The notes below the pieces were generated by a model that made no database searches, was not told where the DNA came from, and was given only the letters and a program-made list of their open reading frames with translations. From the NCBI GenBank assembly GCA_947630805.1, contig CANRIV010000010.1, forward strand, positions 17,703 through 81,702: 64,000 nt of DNA. The letters are read 5' to 3'. A program made the position numbers and the translations under genes. This document shows positions 35,675 to 44,435 of the stretch, piece after piece. Source of the DNA: an uncultured Lachnospiraceae bacterium. GTDB lineage: Bacteria > Bacillota > Clostridia > Lachnospirales > Lachnospiraceae. Within the stretch, counting starts at the first letter, position 1; each line of letters opens with the position of its first letter.

Positions 35675-36691
35675 TTACCGGTATCCATTAGGATTCTTTT
35701 TCTGCCAGTTCCAGGAATCTTCGCACATTTCTTTTATGCCATTTTCTGCCTCCCAGCCCAACTCTTCTTTTGCAAGCGTTGCATCTGCATAACATTCTGC
35801 GATATCTCCTGCTCTTCTGTCAGCAATCACATATGGAATTTCCTTTCCCACAGCTTTGCTCACGTTATGAATCACATCTAACACACTATATCCGATACCT
35901 GTTCCCAAATTGTATATTTTGATTCCCGGATTTTCCATAATTTTTTCGAGAGCTTTCACATGTCCTACAGCCAAATCCACTACGTGGATATAATCTCTCA
36001 CACCCGTTCCATCCGGTGTAGGGTAGTCATTTCCGAAGACATTGACTTGCGGAAGCTGTCCGATAGCCACTTTCATTACATAAGGCATCAGATTGTTTGG
36101 AATACCATTCGGATCTTCGCCCATCAGTCCGCTCTTATGAGCGCCGATTGGATTAAAATACCGGAGTAATATAACATTCCATTCCGGGTCTGCTTTCTGA
36201 ATATCCGTCAGAATCTGTTCCAGCATAGACTTTGTCCATCCGTAAGGGTTGGTACATACGCCCTTAGGACACTGCTCTGTAATCGGCACAGTCTCCGGGT
36301 CTCCATACACTGTTGCAGAAGAACTGAAAATAATATTCTTTACATTGTATTTTCTCATTACCTCACACATTTCCAATGTGCCGGAGATATTATTTTTATA
36401 ATATTCCAAAGGCTTTTCTACAGATTCTCCCACCGCTTTCAGACCTGCAAAATGAATTACGCCCAGAATGTCATTTTCCTCAAACACTCTGCTCATTGCA
36501 TCCCTGTCAGCAATATCTGCCTCATAAAATTTAAGTTCTTTTCCTGTGATTGTTTTGACTCTGTTCAAAGATTCCCTGGAAGAATTGCAAAGATTATCTA
36601 CTACAACTACATCATATCCTGCATTTAAAAGTTCTACACAAGTATGACTTCCTATATATCCTGCTCCTCCGGTTACTAAAATTGTGCTCAT
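35675..36691 (-). CDS. galE: UDP-glucose 4-epimerase
   Basis: GalE interconverts UDP-glucose and UDP-galactose. The start at 36691 ([16 protein letters not shown]) has GGGAGG. The 338-residue protein is an extended short-chain dehydrogenase with the NAD-binding GGAGYIG motif (8-14), the catalytic Ser in FSSSATVYG and the YGWTK Tyr-x-x-x-Lys pair, plus [12 protein letters not shown]. It follows cdaR by 66 bases, in the place where glmM is found in many Firmicutes. Confidence 0.95.
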   Translation of the reverse strand: MSTILVTGGAGYIGSHTCVELLNAGYDVVVVDNLCNSSRESLNRVKTITGKELKFYEADIADRDAMSRVFEENDILGVIHFAGLKAVGESVEKPLEYYKNNISGTLEMCEVMRKYNVKNIIFSSSATVYGDPETVPITEQCPKGVCTNPYGWTKSMLEQILTDIQKADPEWNVILLRYFNPIGAHKSGLMGEDPNGIPNNLMPYVMKVAIGQLPQVNVFGNDYPTPDGTGVRDYIHVVDLAVGHVKALEKIMENPGIKIYNLGTGIGYSVLDVIHNVSKAVGKEIPYVIADRRAGDIAECYADATLAKEELGWEAENGIKEMCEDSWNWQKKNPNGYR

Positions 36692-36757
36692 TTCTACCTC
36701 CCGTATTTTAAATTGCAAATGACAGGTTTGGTTTCTGTCATTTTTCTTTTTAGATTG

Positions 36758-37993
36758 CTATTTGCTAATTTTTATTTTTACATCGTCTTTTTTCAGAATC
36801 TCTATCCCTTCCGGAGCCTTAATTTCCGGCGGAACAGTAATATTTTCTCCTGCGTTGTATCCTTCCAGATTAACACTTACCTGAAAATCTTTTTCCGAAA
36901 TATCTTTTAAATTCTCTTTCTTTCCCCGGACAAGAAAATCAACGGTTTTTCCCGATATATTATAGTTTAATCCGTTTTTCAGATTTTTTACTCTGATTTC
37001 TGAATTTTCCATATGAATTGTTTTGGTTGCCAGTTTTGCTATCGTAACATTAACCCGGATTACTGTATCTCCCTGAACAGCAATTCCTTCCGGAAGAAAC
37101 TGTTTCAAATCAATCTCCTCCACAAAGTTACCATTATGCTTTTCCATGTCTATTTCATCACTGATATCAATGCCGGAAATCTGGTCGATAGCATCCTCTT
37201 CTCCGGATACCATAAGATTGTCCCGTGAAAGTTTAATATTTTCTATTTCATATCCATCTTCAGGCTCTCCCGGTGTGTCCAATGTAATCGGAATTTCTTT
37301 TTGTTTTAATATATTGACGGAAACCGTCACTTTTTTTGAGGAGAGAGAAATATTATTATCTTTTACCTCTTTTCCCCGCTTGTCATATAATATCAGACTG
37401 CATTTTTGTACAATGTCTGTACTCGTGCCATCCAGATTACATTCTGCTACTACCCGGTTGATTCTGTCAATAACAGATTCCGGTGCACTGATTCTCACTG
37501 TATTTTTGGACAGTGCATATGTGCCGGGAACAAATCCCGACGCCGCGCTTCCACTATATTCTACTTCAATGTTATACTGCTGCTTCTGCATTTCCTCTAC
37601 ATTGACCGTCAGCATCTGCATGGATTGCGCCACAATCGTTGCATTTCTTCTGTTGGAACTGCTTCTCGCCCGCACTTCCACCGGTACGGAATTCACTTTT
37701 GACATTTCTCTCAAAGAGGCGGTAGCGGTAAAATCATCAGATGTCAGCTTGCTCACAACGGAGCGTTTTCCGGATACCGTAAGATTGAGCGTTGATTTGG
37801 ATGTGACATGATATACCATTCCCATATCTGTAATTGCATCCTCATGTGTCACTGTGACCGGCACATTATATATCATTACAGTTTTTTCTGGGTCGCTGAT
37901 ATTGACTACCGTCAACCAGATTAAAGCGGCGATAAGCACCGCAACTATTTTAATAGAGAAATTATTTGTCAGAGTCATTCTGATTTTCATCAT
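36758..37993 (-). CDS. cdaR: YbbR-domain protein, CdaA regulator CdaR
   Basis: The protein has one N-terminal membrane helix (about 12-32, IKIVAVLIAALIWLTVV) and an extracellular part of repeated YbbR domains. The repeats are seen as YNVPVTVTHED, YNIEVEYSGSAASGF and IPITLDTPGEPEDGY, then a final one starting MENSEIRVKNL. YbbR proteins bind CdaA and tune its cyclic-di-AMP output. The most likely start is 37993 (MMKIRMTLTNN), which has GAGGAAAG before it. The gene then overlaps the end of cdaA by 32 bases, a strong sign of coupling. Confidence 0.9.
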   Translation of the reverse strand: MMKIRMTLTNNFSIKIVAVLIAALIWLTVVNISDPEKTVMIYNVPVTVTHEDAITDMGMVYHVTSKSTLNLTVSGKRSVVSKLTSDDFTATASLREMSKVNSVPVEVRARSSSNRRNATIVAQSMQMLTVNVEEMQKQQYNIEVEYSGSAASGFVPGTYALSKNTVRISAPESVIDRINRVVAECNLDGTSTDIVQKCSLILYDKRGKEVKDNNISLSSKKVTVSVNILKQKEIPITLDTPGEPEDGYEIENIKLSRDNLMVSGEEDAIDQISGIDISDEIDMEKHNGNFVEEIDLKQFLPEGIAVQGDTVIRVNVTIAKLATKTIHMENSEIRVKNLKNGLNYNISGKTVDFLVRGKKENLKDISEKDFQVSVNLEGYNAGENITVPPEIKAPEGIEILKKDDVKIKISK

Positions 37994-38867
37994 CACTTTC
38001 CTCATTGCGGTCCTTTCCTTTCCAAAATCTCTTTTTCGTCTTAATCTCTTCTTTTGCCTGCGCTTTGGACAATTCCTTTTTCAGGATTGTTGCGTCTGCA
38101 TATCGAATCAGTTTTCCTTCTTTTGCAATAGAAATACTTCCTGTCTCTTCAGACACAATGATAACAATACTGTCCGTAACTTCACTCAGCCCCAGACCTG
38201 CCCGATGCCTTGTTCCAAATTCTTTGCTCAGCGATGTACTGTCAGACAATGGCAGATAGCAGGTGGCAGATACAATCTTATCTCCTTCTATAATCATTGC
38301 CCCATCATGCAGGGGTGTATTTTTTTCAAATATGTTAATAATCAACTGGCTCGTAATTCTGGCATCAATTCTAATACCGGTCTCACTGTATTGGCTCAAA
38401 TCGTGCTCCTGGGCAATGACCATCAAGGCTCCTGTTTTTGCCTTAGCCATCTCCAGTGTAGCCCTTGCAATTTCTTCCAGCGATTTATCACTGAATCTCT
38501 CTTCGGAGAGATTGTTTCCTATTTTCATGACTTTAAATAACACATTTTTCTTTCCCAGTTCTTCCAAAGCACGGCGCAGCTCCGGCTGGAAAATAATAAC
38601 CAGTGCAATAATTCCTGCACTCAATGTCTTATTTACAATCCATAGTATTGTCGTCAGATGGAACATAGCTGCTACCACCATAAACAACACAAGCACAAGT
38701 ATACCTTTCAGAAGCACCCAGGCTCTGCTTTTTCTAAACCAGAGTATAACATAGTAAATTAATACTGATATTATAACAATTTCAACAATATCACTAATAT
38801 ATATTTCCGGCATTAGCATATATTTGTTGATGAAGTTTTGTAAATAGTTTGATACCGTGCTCAACAT
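37962..38867 (-). CDS. cdaA: Diadenylate cyclase CdaA
   Basis: CdaA makes cyclic-di-AMP from two ATP and is usually the housekeeping enzyme of Firmicutes. The 301-residue protein has three N-terminal membrane helices (within 1-85) and the DAC domain. Its active-site motifs are DGAMII (DGA) and FGTRHRAGLGLSE (RHR). A basic, acidic-ended tail follows (KKRFWKGKDRNEESDDENQ). AAAGGA precedes the ATG. Neighbours are cdaR downstream and an uncharacterised membrane protein upstream. Confidence 0.96.
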   Translation of the reverse strand: MLSTVSNYLQNFINKYMLMPEIYISDIVEIVIISVLIYYVILWFRKSRAWVLLKGILVLVLFMVVAAMFHLTTILWIVNKTLSAGIIALVIIFQPELRRALEELGKKNVLFKVMKIGNNLSEERFSDKSLEEIARATLEMAKAKTGALMVIAQEHDLSQYSETGIRIDARITSQLIINIFEKNTPLHDGAMIIEGDKIVSATCYLPLSDSTSLSKEFGTRHRAGLGLSEVTDSIVIIVSEETGSISIAKEGKLIRYADATILKKELSKAQAKEEIKTKKRFWKGKDRNEESDDENQNDSDK

Positions 38868-38908
38868 AATTATCCTTTCTTAATAATCTTCTATAAAAAC
38901 GAAATATT

Positions 38909-39880
38909 TTATTTTTTTATTGCCGGTTTTTTATTTGAAGTCTTTCTTTTTCTCTGTGCATTAATTCTTTTCACATTCATTTCCGGCGCTGTCACATTGA
39001 TTTTTGGTATTGCTTTCACATAGTAATAGTATTCGTCATCTTCAAACTGGGTATGCTCTGTTCTGGAATAGTCTACCGAGAAGACAAAAAACTGCAGAAT
39101 ATAAGCCAACCCAAGAGACAACAGTGTCCCTATAATCAACCAAACCAGAGAAATTTCTATATTTAGTACAAGTGCTGCTATCAGAATAATAGCAAAGTCG
39201 GTAATTCCTCCCACAAGAATTGCAATCGTCCAGGCATTGTTGATTTGCGTTTTCTTGATACTATATACCACAATAATAGTAATCACAAAGGCAACAATCG
39301 TGACAATCATTTCCTGGTTGCTGCTCATCATATTTATAATGGAATTAATACCGGCTGAGCCTGTACTTTCCCCGGTAATATTACTGATTGCCGCAGCATT
39401 GGCACTAATGACATATAACATAAAATAAATGATTGTTCCAAAAACAACAGATATAATCGACAATGGTGTACAGACAAGACCTACTGCAATCGGAATAACA
39501 TAAGGTATTTTCAGAAAAAATGCCAATGGAATAATCAGCAGAAATTTTCCCTCTCCCGGCGTAAATTTAAAGAAAAACAAAAGCATAATCAACATAATTA
39601 TCAGAACTAATGCTGCCAGTTCCGCTGAGACCGCATATATATTTGCAATAATAATGCCAAGCATTGCAACTACGATGACAGACCATGGGAGAAACGCAAG
39701 CACAAAGGAGGTAATTAAGATGATATACCACATGTTTATTGCTTCCAGATAACCCACATTAAATTTTATTAATATCATAGAAATAAATACTGCAAGAAAT
39801 TTAAGAATTGGTCTCAAATATAATATATGCTCTGAATATATATTTTTTATCTTTTCTTTTAATTCCAATAATGTCATCAT
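38909..39880 (-). CDS. Polytopic membrane protein of unknown function
   Basis: I do not recognise a characterised family. The 323-residue protein has eight to ten hydrophobic segments from about residue 25 to 270, very rich in Ile and Leu, with a short cytoplasmic start and a basic C-terminal tail of about 45 residues (KINVTAPEMNVKRINAQRKRKTSNKK). It overlaps the stop of the upstream gene (ATGA) and ends 41 bases before cdaA, so a functional tie to c-di-AMP signalling or cell-wall control is possible from position alone. Confidence 0.75.
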   Translation of the reverse strand: MMTLLELKEKIKNIYSEHILYLRPILKFLAVFISMILIKFNVGYLEAINMWYIILITSFVLAFLPWSVIVVAMLGIIIANIYAVSAELAALVLIIMLIMLLFFFKFTPGEGKFLLIIPLAFFLKIPYVIPIAVGLVCTPLSIISVVFGTIIYFMLYVISANAAAISNITGESTGSAGINSIINMMSSNQEMIVTIVAFVITIIVVYSIKKTQINNAWTIAILVGGITDFAIILIAALVLNIEISLVWLIIGTLLSLGLAYILQFFVFSVDYSRTEHTQFEDDEYYYYVKAIPKINVTAPEMNVKRINAQRKRKTSNKKPAIKK

Positions 39881-40314
39881 GATTTGTCGTCTCCTTCCTC
39901 CAACTCATCAATAATCGCATCGTACTCTAATTCCTGAATTCTGTGCAGCGTCTTTAAATCTCCGTTATATTCCTTTAAGTTTTTGCGAATTTTTTTAAAT
40001 TTATGTGAGTAAAACGCGTAACTGAATGTCATGTACCCAAACGTCAGAATCACATAAATCAATACCAGAACGACTATCAGTCCCACAAATCTTCCTGTCG
40101 TAGTAAGACTGGCGATTACTTTATCAGAATGATACATAAACCATATAATAAAAATGAGCAGATAACCCAATGTGACGCAAAAAAATGAGCCAAGCATCTT
40201 TAACAACATATAATCACTCTTAAAATATCTGCTGGAACGGATTTCTTTTTTTTCATTTTTCTGTTCGTATAAAGATAATTTTGTCATTAGTATGATTTTC
40301 TCATTGTTCAGCAT
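39877..40314 (-). CDS. Small membrane protein of unknown function with two TM helices
   Basis: The 145-residue protein has two hydrophobic segments (about 42-62 and 76-100), each flanked by charged residues. A C-terminal helical region (FKKIRKNLKEYNGDLKTLHRIQELEYDAIIDELEEGDD) could form a coiled coil. A GAGG sequence lies nine bases before the ATG. It is translationally coupled to the following polytopic protein by a four-base overlap, which suggests the two act as a pair. No known domain was recognised. Confidence 0.72.
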   Translation of the reverse strand: MLNNEKIILMTKLSLYEQKNEKKEIRSSRYFKSDYMLLKMLGSFFCVTLGYLLIFIIWFMYHSDKVIASLTTTGRFVGLIVVLVLIYVILTFGYMTFSYAFYSHKFKKIRKNLKEYNGDLKTLHRIQELEYDAIIDELEEGDDKS

Positions 40315-40439
40315 ATCTGACTACCTCAATATTATTTTTATCTCTGGCATAAATACCCATAATTATTTTTTATTTTAGCATATTGACAGTGTTAGTGCAA
40401 TGAATAACCCTATAAAAATCCAAACAAAACACTACCGTT

Positions 40440-41453
40440 TTATTCCTCATTTTCTCTTGGATAACAGCTGCTGCGATTTATAATTCGACACGGAAATTCT
40501 ATCCTTATTGCCTCGCTGTGCTTTTTTTCAATTCTGTCAAGCAGCAGATTCACTGCCATATGTGCCATCTCCTTTCTTGGAATATGAATGGTTGTAAGAA
40601 GCGGAGATGTATCCTGACTTTCTTCAATATTATCTATAGATATCACGGATATCTCAGATATTCTTTTTTTGTGTTTTCTACGCCATTCTTTTAACACTTC
40701 CAGAACATGAATCGCCGTGACATCATTGGCACAAAAGACGGCAGAAAAATTCTCACTGCTTTCCAGCAGTTCTTCCATTGCCTTTCTTCCTTCTTCTCCG
40801 GTCTGATTTGTCTGTTTTATCTGTTCATAATTCATAGGTATATTATGATGAATAAGAGAATTACAATATCCTACATATCTGCTCTCATAGGAACAGTCCC
40901 CAATATAAGCAATATTTCTGTGCCCCAGCGAAATCAGATAGTTCATTGCAAGTTCAGCCGCTTTTTTTCCATCACATACGACTTCATCTACATTAAAATT
41001 CATGCTGTTTCTCCAGATTCCAACTACATTTTTATTCCATAAAAGAATCTGATCTAACAATTTTTCCGAACATCTTCCCAATATAATAACCCCCTGGGAT
41101 TTAGAAATATTATCCGTCAGTTTTTCTTCCGCATAAACAATGTCATCAATGACTGCATGTTCCTCAAACAAATCAATTTCCAGGTTTCTGAGCAGTTCAT
41201 AGAAAAAAGGATCCTCTTCCAATTTGTTGATTCTTGCCAGTACGATAGAAATATGTTTTTGGACAATATTTTTACCTGAAACCATTCTTAAATTTCTGGC
41301 GCTCTCATTAGGCTGATACCCAATTTTTCTTGCCGCTTCAAATATTTTATCGCGCACTTCTTTTGACGCACAGGTAGATGAAGTATTATTCAATACTCTG
41401 GATACTGTGGAAGGAGAGACCCCCACCATTTCCGCTATTCTTTTTAAAGACAT
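40440..41453 (-). CDS. LacI-family transcriptional regulator, divergent from sulfate transporter operon
   Basis: The 337-residue protein has the LacI HTH at the N-terminus (LKRIAEMVGVSPSTVSRVLNN) and hinge region KIGYQPNESARNLR. A periplasmic-binding-protein-like effector domain follows, with IGDCSYESRYVGY, FCANDVTAIHVLE and ISVISIDNIEESQDTSPLLTTIHIPRKEMAHMAV. The ligand is unknown. It is transcribed away from a sulfate ABC operon, and the gap contains two CAAACGTTTG palindromes, the core recognised by many LacI-family proteins. It most likely controls both itself and the sulfate genes. Confidence 0.92.
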   Translation of the reverse strand: MSLKRIAEMVGVSPSTVSRVLNNTSSTCASKEVRDKIFEAARKIGYQPNESARNLRMVSGKNIVQKHISIVLARINKLEEDPFFYELLRNLEIDLFEEHAVIDDIVYAEEKLTDNISKSQGVIILGRCSEKLLDQILLWNKNVVGIWRNSMNFNVDEVVCDGKKAAELAMNYLISLGHRNIAYIGDCSYESRYVGYCNSLIHHNIPMNYEQIKQTNQTGEEGRKAMEELLESSENFSAVFCANDVTAIHVLEVLKEWRRKHKKRISEISVISIDNIEESQDTSPLLTTIHIPRKEMAHMAVNLLLDRIEKKHSEAIRIEFPCRIINRSSCYPRENEE

Positions 41454-41468
41454 AAATTTCCCTCCTAA

Positions 41469-41484
41469 AGCAAACGTTTGCTTG
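41469..41484. promoter_or_regulatory. LacI-family operator O1
   Basis: AAGCAAACGTTTGCTT is a perfect 16-base palindrome with the C-G centre typical of LacI-family sites (compare PurR ACGCAAACGTTTGCGT). It lies just upstream of the LacI-type gene start on minus and just upstream of the -35 box of the sulfate operon promoter on plus. Confidence 0.85.
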
Positions 41485-41492
41485 ATTTTCTG

Positions 41493-41521
41493 TTGACTTT
41501 ATGGTTGGTTATACGTATATT
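41493..41521 (+). promoter_or_regulatory. Promoter of the sulfate transporter operon
   Basis: TTGACT and TATATT are separated by 17 bases, about 100 bases upstream of the binding-protein ATG, and lie between the two LacI-type operators. Confidence 0.65.
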
Positions 41522-41577
41522 TGTAATATATTGTACAATATTTTGAAACATTTGGCAATAAATCAAGTGTTTTTATG

Positions 41578-41587
41578 CAAACGTTTG
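41578..41587. promoter_or_regulatory. LacI-family operator O2
   Basis: A second CAAACGTTTG core lies in the leader of the sulfate operon, 107-109 bases from O1 (about ten helical turns). The two sites could be bridged by a tetramer or work independently as a roadblock. Confidence 0.75.
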
Positions 41588-41621
41588 ACTATTATTAAAA
41601 CAGGCAAGGAGATGAAAAATA

Positions 41622-42656
41622 ATGATTCAAAAAAAGTTTTTACGGAACACTATCGTATTTGTACTGATGATTGCTCTTTCTGTCAGCGCATTGACAGGAT
41701 GTGGAAAAAAACAAAAAAACAGTGATGGAAAAATTACTCTGACTAATGTTTCATATGACCCGACCCGTGAACTTTATGCAGAATATAATAAAGTTTTTAC
41801 AGAATACTATAAAGAGAAAACCGGAAAAGAAGTTGAAATCGTACAATCACACGGAGGCTCAGGCTCACAGGCGCGTTCTGTTATCGAAGGAAATGATGCA
41901 GATGTAGTAACTCTGGCGTTGGCACATGATATTACTTCTATTGAAGAAGCCGGGCTGATTAACAAGGGCTGGATAAAAGAATTTGAAGGAAACAGTTCAC
42001 CATACACGTCAACGATTGTTTTCCTTGTAAGAAAAGGCAACAGCAAAGGAATTCATGACTGGGATGATTTGGTCAAAGATGGCGTGGATGTCATCACTCC
42101 GGATCCAAAATCTTCCGGAGCAGCAGACTGGGCAGTTCTTGCCATTTGGAATTATGCAAAAGTTACGTTTCATAATGATGAAGCTAAGATGAAAGAATTT
42201 CTTGGCAAAATTTATTCTAATGTATTAGTTATGGATTCCGGTGCAAGAGGCGCAACGACTACGTTTGTTGAAAACGGACAGGGAGATGTCTTAATCGACT
42301 GGGAAAATGAAGCGTTGGCCACCCTTAAAGAATATCCTGACGAATATGAAATGATAACGCCAAGTATCAGCATTTTAGCAGAGCCTTCTGTCGCTATTGT
42401 TGATGAAAATACAGAGAAAAACAACACACAGGAAGTAGCAAAAGAATATCTGAATTATTTATATACAGAGGAAGCACAGAGAATTATTGGCAAAAACTTT
42501 TATCGTCCATCCAACGAAAAAATCTTAAAAGAATTTTCAGACACTTTTGATTTATCCGTTGATTTATGCTCCATTGATGATTTTGGAGGCTGGGATAAAG
42601 CATATGAAGATTTCTTCGCAGACGGTGCGATATTTGACCAAGTATATCAGAAATAG
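41622..42656 (+). CDS. Sulfate ABC transporter substrate-binding lipoprotein
   Basis: The 344-residue protein is of the Sbp/CysP family. The signal peptide ends in SALTGC (lipid-anchored Cys). Family motifs are SYDPTRELYAEYNKVF, the anion-binding QSHGGSGSQARSVIEG, DPKSSGAADWAVLA and DSGARGATTTFVENGQGDVLIDWENEA. AAGGAGA precedes the ATG. It is the first gene of a four-gene importer; sulfate or thiosulfate is the expected ligand. Confidence 0.95.
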   Translation: MIQKKFLRNTIVFVLMIALSVSALTGCGKKQKNSDGKITLTNVSYDPTRELYAEYNKVFTEYYKEKTGKEVEIVQSHGGSGSQARSVIEGNDADVVTLALAHDITSIEEAGLINKGWIKEFEGNSSPYTSTIVFLVRKGNSKGIHDWDDLVKDGVDVITPDPKSSGAADWAVLAIWNYAKVTFHNDEAKMKEFLGKIYSNVLVMDSGARGATTTFVENGQGDVLIDWENEALATLKEYPDEYEMITPSISILAEPSVAIVDENTEKNNTQEVAKEYLNYLYTEEAQRIIGKNFYRPSNEKILKEFSDTFDLSVDLCSIDDFGGWDKAYEDFFADGAIFDQVYQK

Positions 42657-42668
42657 GAGGAAGCTCCA

Positions 42669-43517
42669 TTGAAAAAGGCAGCTTTAAAAAGAAAAAAATC
42701 TATTATTCCCGGTTTTGGATTGACAATGGGGATTACCGTAGCGATGCTATCGCTGATTATATTAATTCCGCTGGCGTCCATATTAGCATATTCTTTCAGG
42801 CTTTCACCGACAGAATTTGTGGAATTGCTGACGAGACCCAATGTATTGCAGGCATTTCGCACCAGTATTTTCTGCGCTCTGATTGCCGCTTTCGTAAACT
42901 GTATTTTCGGAGTAATTCTCGCATGGATACTAGTACGGTATGATTTTCCGGGGAAAAGACTGATGGATGGGATGATAGAGCTTCCATTTGCCCTGCCCAC
43001 CGCCGTAGCCGGAATTACCCTTACTAAAATGTATTCCAACAGTGGATTTCTGGGACGGACTTTGGAAAACATGGGAATTAAAGTTGCTTATTCTAAAACA
43101 GGTATTATTATTGCAATGGTATTTATTGGTATTCCATTTGTTGTCCGGGCAATACAGCCTGTTTTAGAAAAGCTGCCACCATCTTGTGAAGAGGCATCAC
43201 TCATGTTGGGAGCTTCTCATTTTACCACATTTCGCAAAGTTATTTTTCCTGAAATCAGACCGGCTCTGCTGACAGGATTTGGTTTAGCTCTGGCAAGAGG
43301 CATCGGGGAATACGGAAGTGTTATCTACATTTCCGGAAACAGCGCTAAAAACGGAACGCAGGTCGTATCCTACATTATTATGCAGAAATTAAATTCCGGT
43401 AATGTAGACTATGAAGGGGCCGCCGCTATTGCCCTGGTACTTTTAATTATTTCTTTTGTCATGTTGTTTATCATTAATATCATGCAGCACATTGCCAGCA
43501 GACGTACAAATATATAA
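42669..43517 (+). CDS. cysT: Sulfate ABC transporter permease CysT
   Basis: The 282-residue permease begins with a TTG start (LKKAALKRKKS) after AGGAGG at eight bases. It has six hydrophobic segments and the EAA loop LPPSCEEASLMLGASHFTTFRKVIFPEIRPALLTG, with IGEYGSVIYISGN typical of CysT. It lies 12 bases after the binding-protein gene and 12 before cysW. Confidence 0.95.
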   Translation: MKKAALKRKKSIIPGFGLTMGITVAMLSLIILIPLASILAYSFRLSPTEFVELLTRPNVLQAFRTSIFCALIAAFVNCIFGVILAWILVRYDFPGKRLMDGMIELPFALPTAVAGITLTKMYSNSGFLGRTLENMGIKVAYSKTGIIIAMVFIGIPFVVRAIQPVLEKLPPSCEEASLMLGASHFTTFRKVIFPEIRPALLTGFGLALARGIGEYGSVIYISGNSAKNGTQVVSYIIMQKLNSGNVDYEGAAAIALVLLIISFVMLFIINIMQHIASRRTNI

Positions 43518-43529
43518 GGAGGTAGCCAA

Positions 43530-44372
43530 ATGAAACAGCAAAACAGCAAAATCGTAAAATGGATTTTAATAGGTATCAGTGTTTTGTTTTTTATACTGAT
43601 GTTGGTTTTACCTCTCATTGAAGTTATATATCGTTCCTTAAAAGACGGATGGGAAATTTATCAATCAGCAATTACAGCCGAAAATACATTGTCAGCACTG
43701 AAAGTTACACTGATTGCCACGATTATCGCTCTGCTTGTCAACACTTTCTTCGGAATTGTCGCTTCCTGGCTTGTCACTAAATTTGATTTTCGCGGAAAAA
43801 ATGTGTTATCCACCCTGATTGATATTCCTTTTTCCATTTCGCCTGTGATTGCCGGTCTGGCATATATCATGACTTTCGGGCGGAATGGCTGGGCAACACC
43901 TTTTATCAACTGGATTAATGAACTTTTGGGGACGGATATTTCATTGGTTTTTTCTATCCCCGGAGTTGTCATTGCAACCATTTTTGTGACTTTCCCTTTT
44001 ATCTCGCGGGAAGTAATTCCTGTGCTAAATACAGAAGGGCGTGACGAAGAGGTGGCGGCATCCCTGATGGGCGCATCCGGCTTTACAATTTTTAGAAAAA
44101 TAACACTTCCCCACATGAAATGGGGACTGCTTTACGGTATCATCTTATGTGCCGCACGTTCCTTTGGAGAGTTTGGCGCTGTATATGCAGTATCAAAAAC
44201 AAGAGGAGAGACCTTTACCCTGCCTTTGGAAATTGACGCTCTCTATATGGCCGGCAGCGCCGATTCCATCACACAATCATTTGCAGTATCTTCTTTACTG
44301 GTAGTAATGGCAGTTATTATACTGATTTTAAAAAATATTGTGGAATATCGCGGCAGACAGAATGACATTTAA
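43530..44372 (+). CDS. cysW: Sulfate ABC transporter permease CysW
   Basis: The 280-residue permease follows AAGGAGG. It has six hydrophobic segments and the EAA loop EEVAASLMGASGFTIFRKITLPHMKWGLLYG. The CysW signature SFGEFGAVYAVSKTRGETFTLPLEIDALYM is clear. It pairs with CysT in the importer. Confidence 0.95.
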   Translation: MKQQNSKIVKWILIGISVLFFILMLVLPLIEVIYRSLKDGWEIYQSAITAENTLSALKVTLIATIIALLVNTFFGIVASWLVTKFDFRGKNVLSTLIDIPFSISPVIAGLAYIMTFGRNGWATPFINWINELLGTDISLVFSIPGVVIATIFVTFPFISREVIPVLNTEGRDEEVAASLMGASGFTIFRKITLPHMKWGLLYGIILCAARSFGEFGAVYAVSKTRGETFTLPLEIDALYMAGSADSITQSFAVSSLLVVMAVIILILKNIVEYRGRQNDI

Positions 44373-44435
44373 ATATTTCAACGGAAACAATCAATGAATT
44401 TTTATTTTTAAAATATGATAATCCCGGAGGACAAC

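Noticed and set aside
37146-38540. Long plus-strand ORFs of 221 and 228 aa (37146-37811, 37854-38540)
   Set aside because: They are shadows of cdaR and cdaA, which have clear motifs on the minus strand.
43661-44116. 151-aa minus-strand ORF in cysW
   Set aside because: It is antisense to a permease with intact family motifs.
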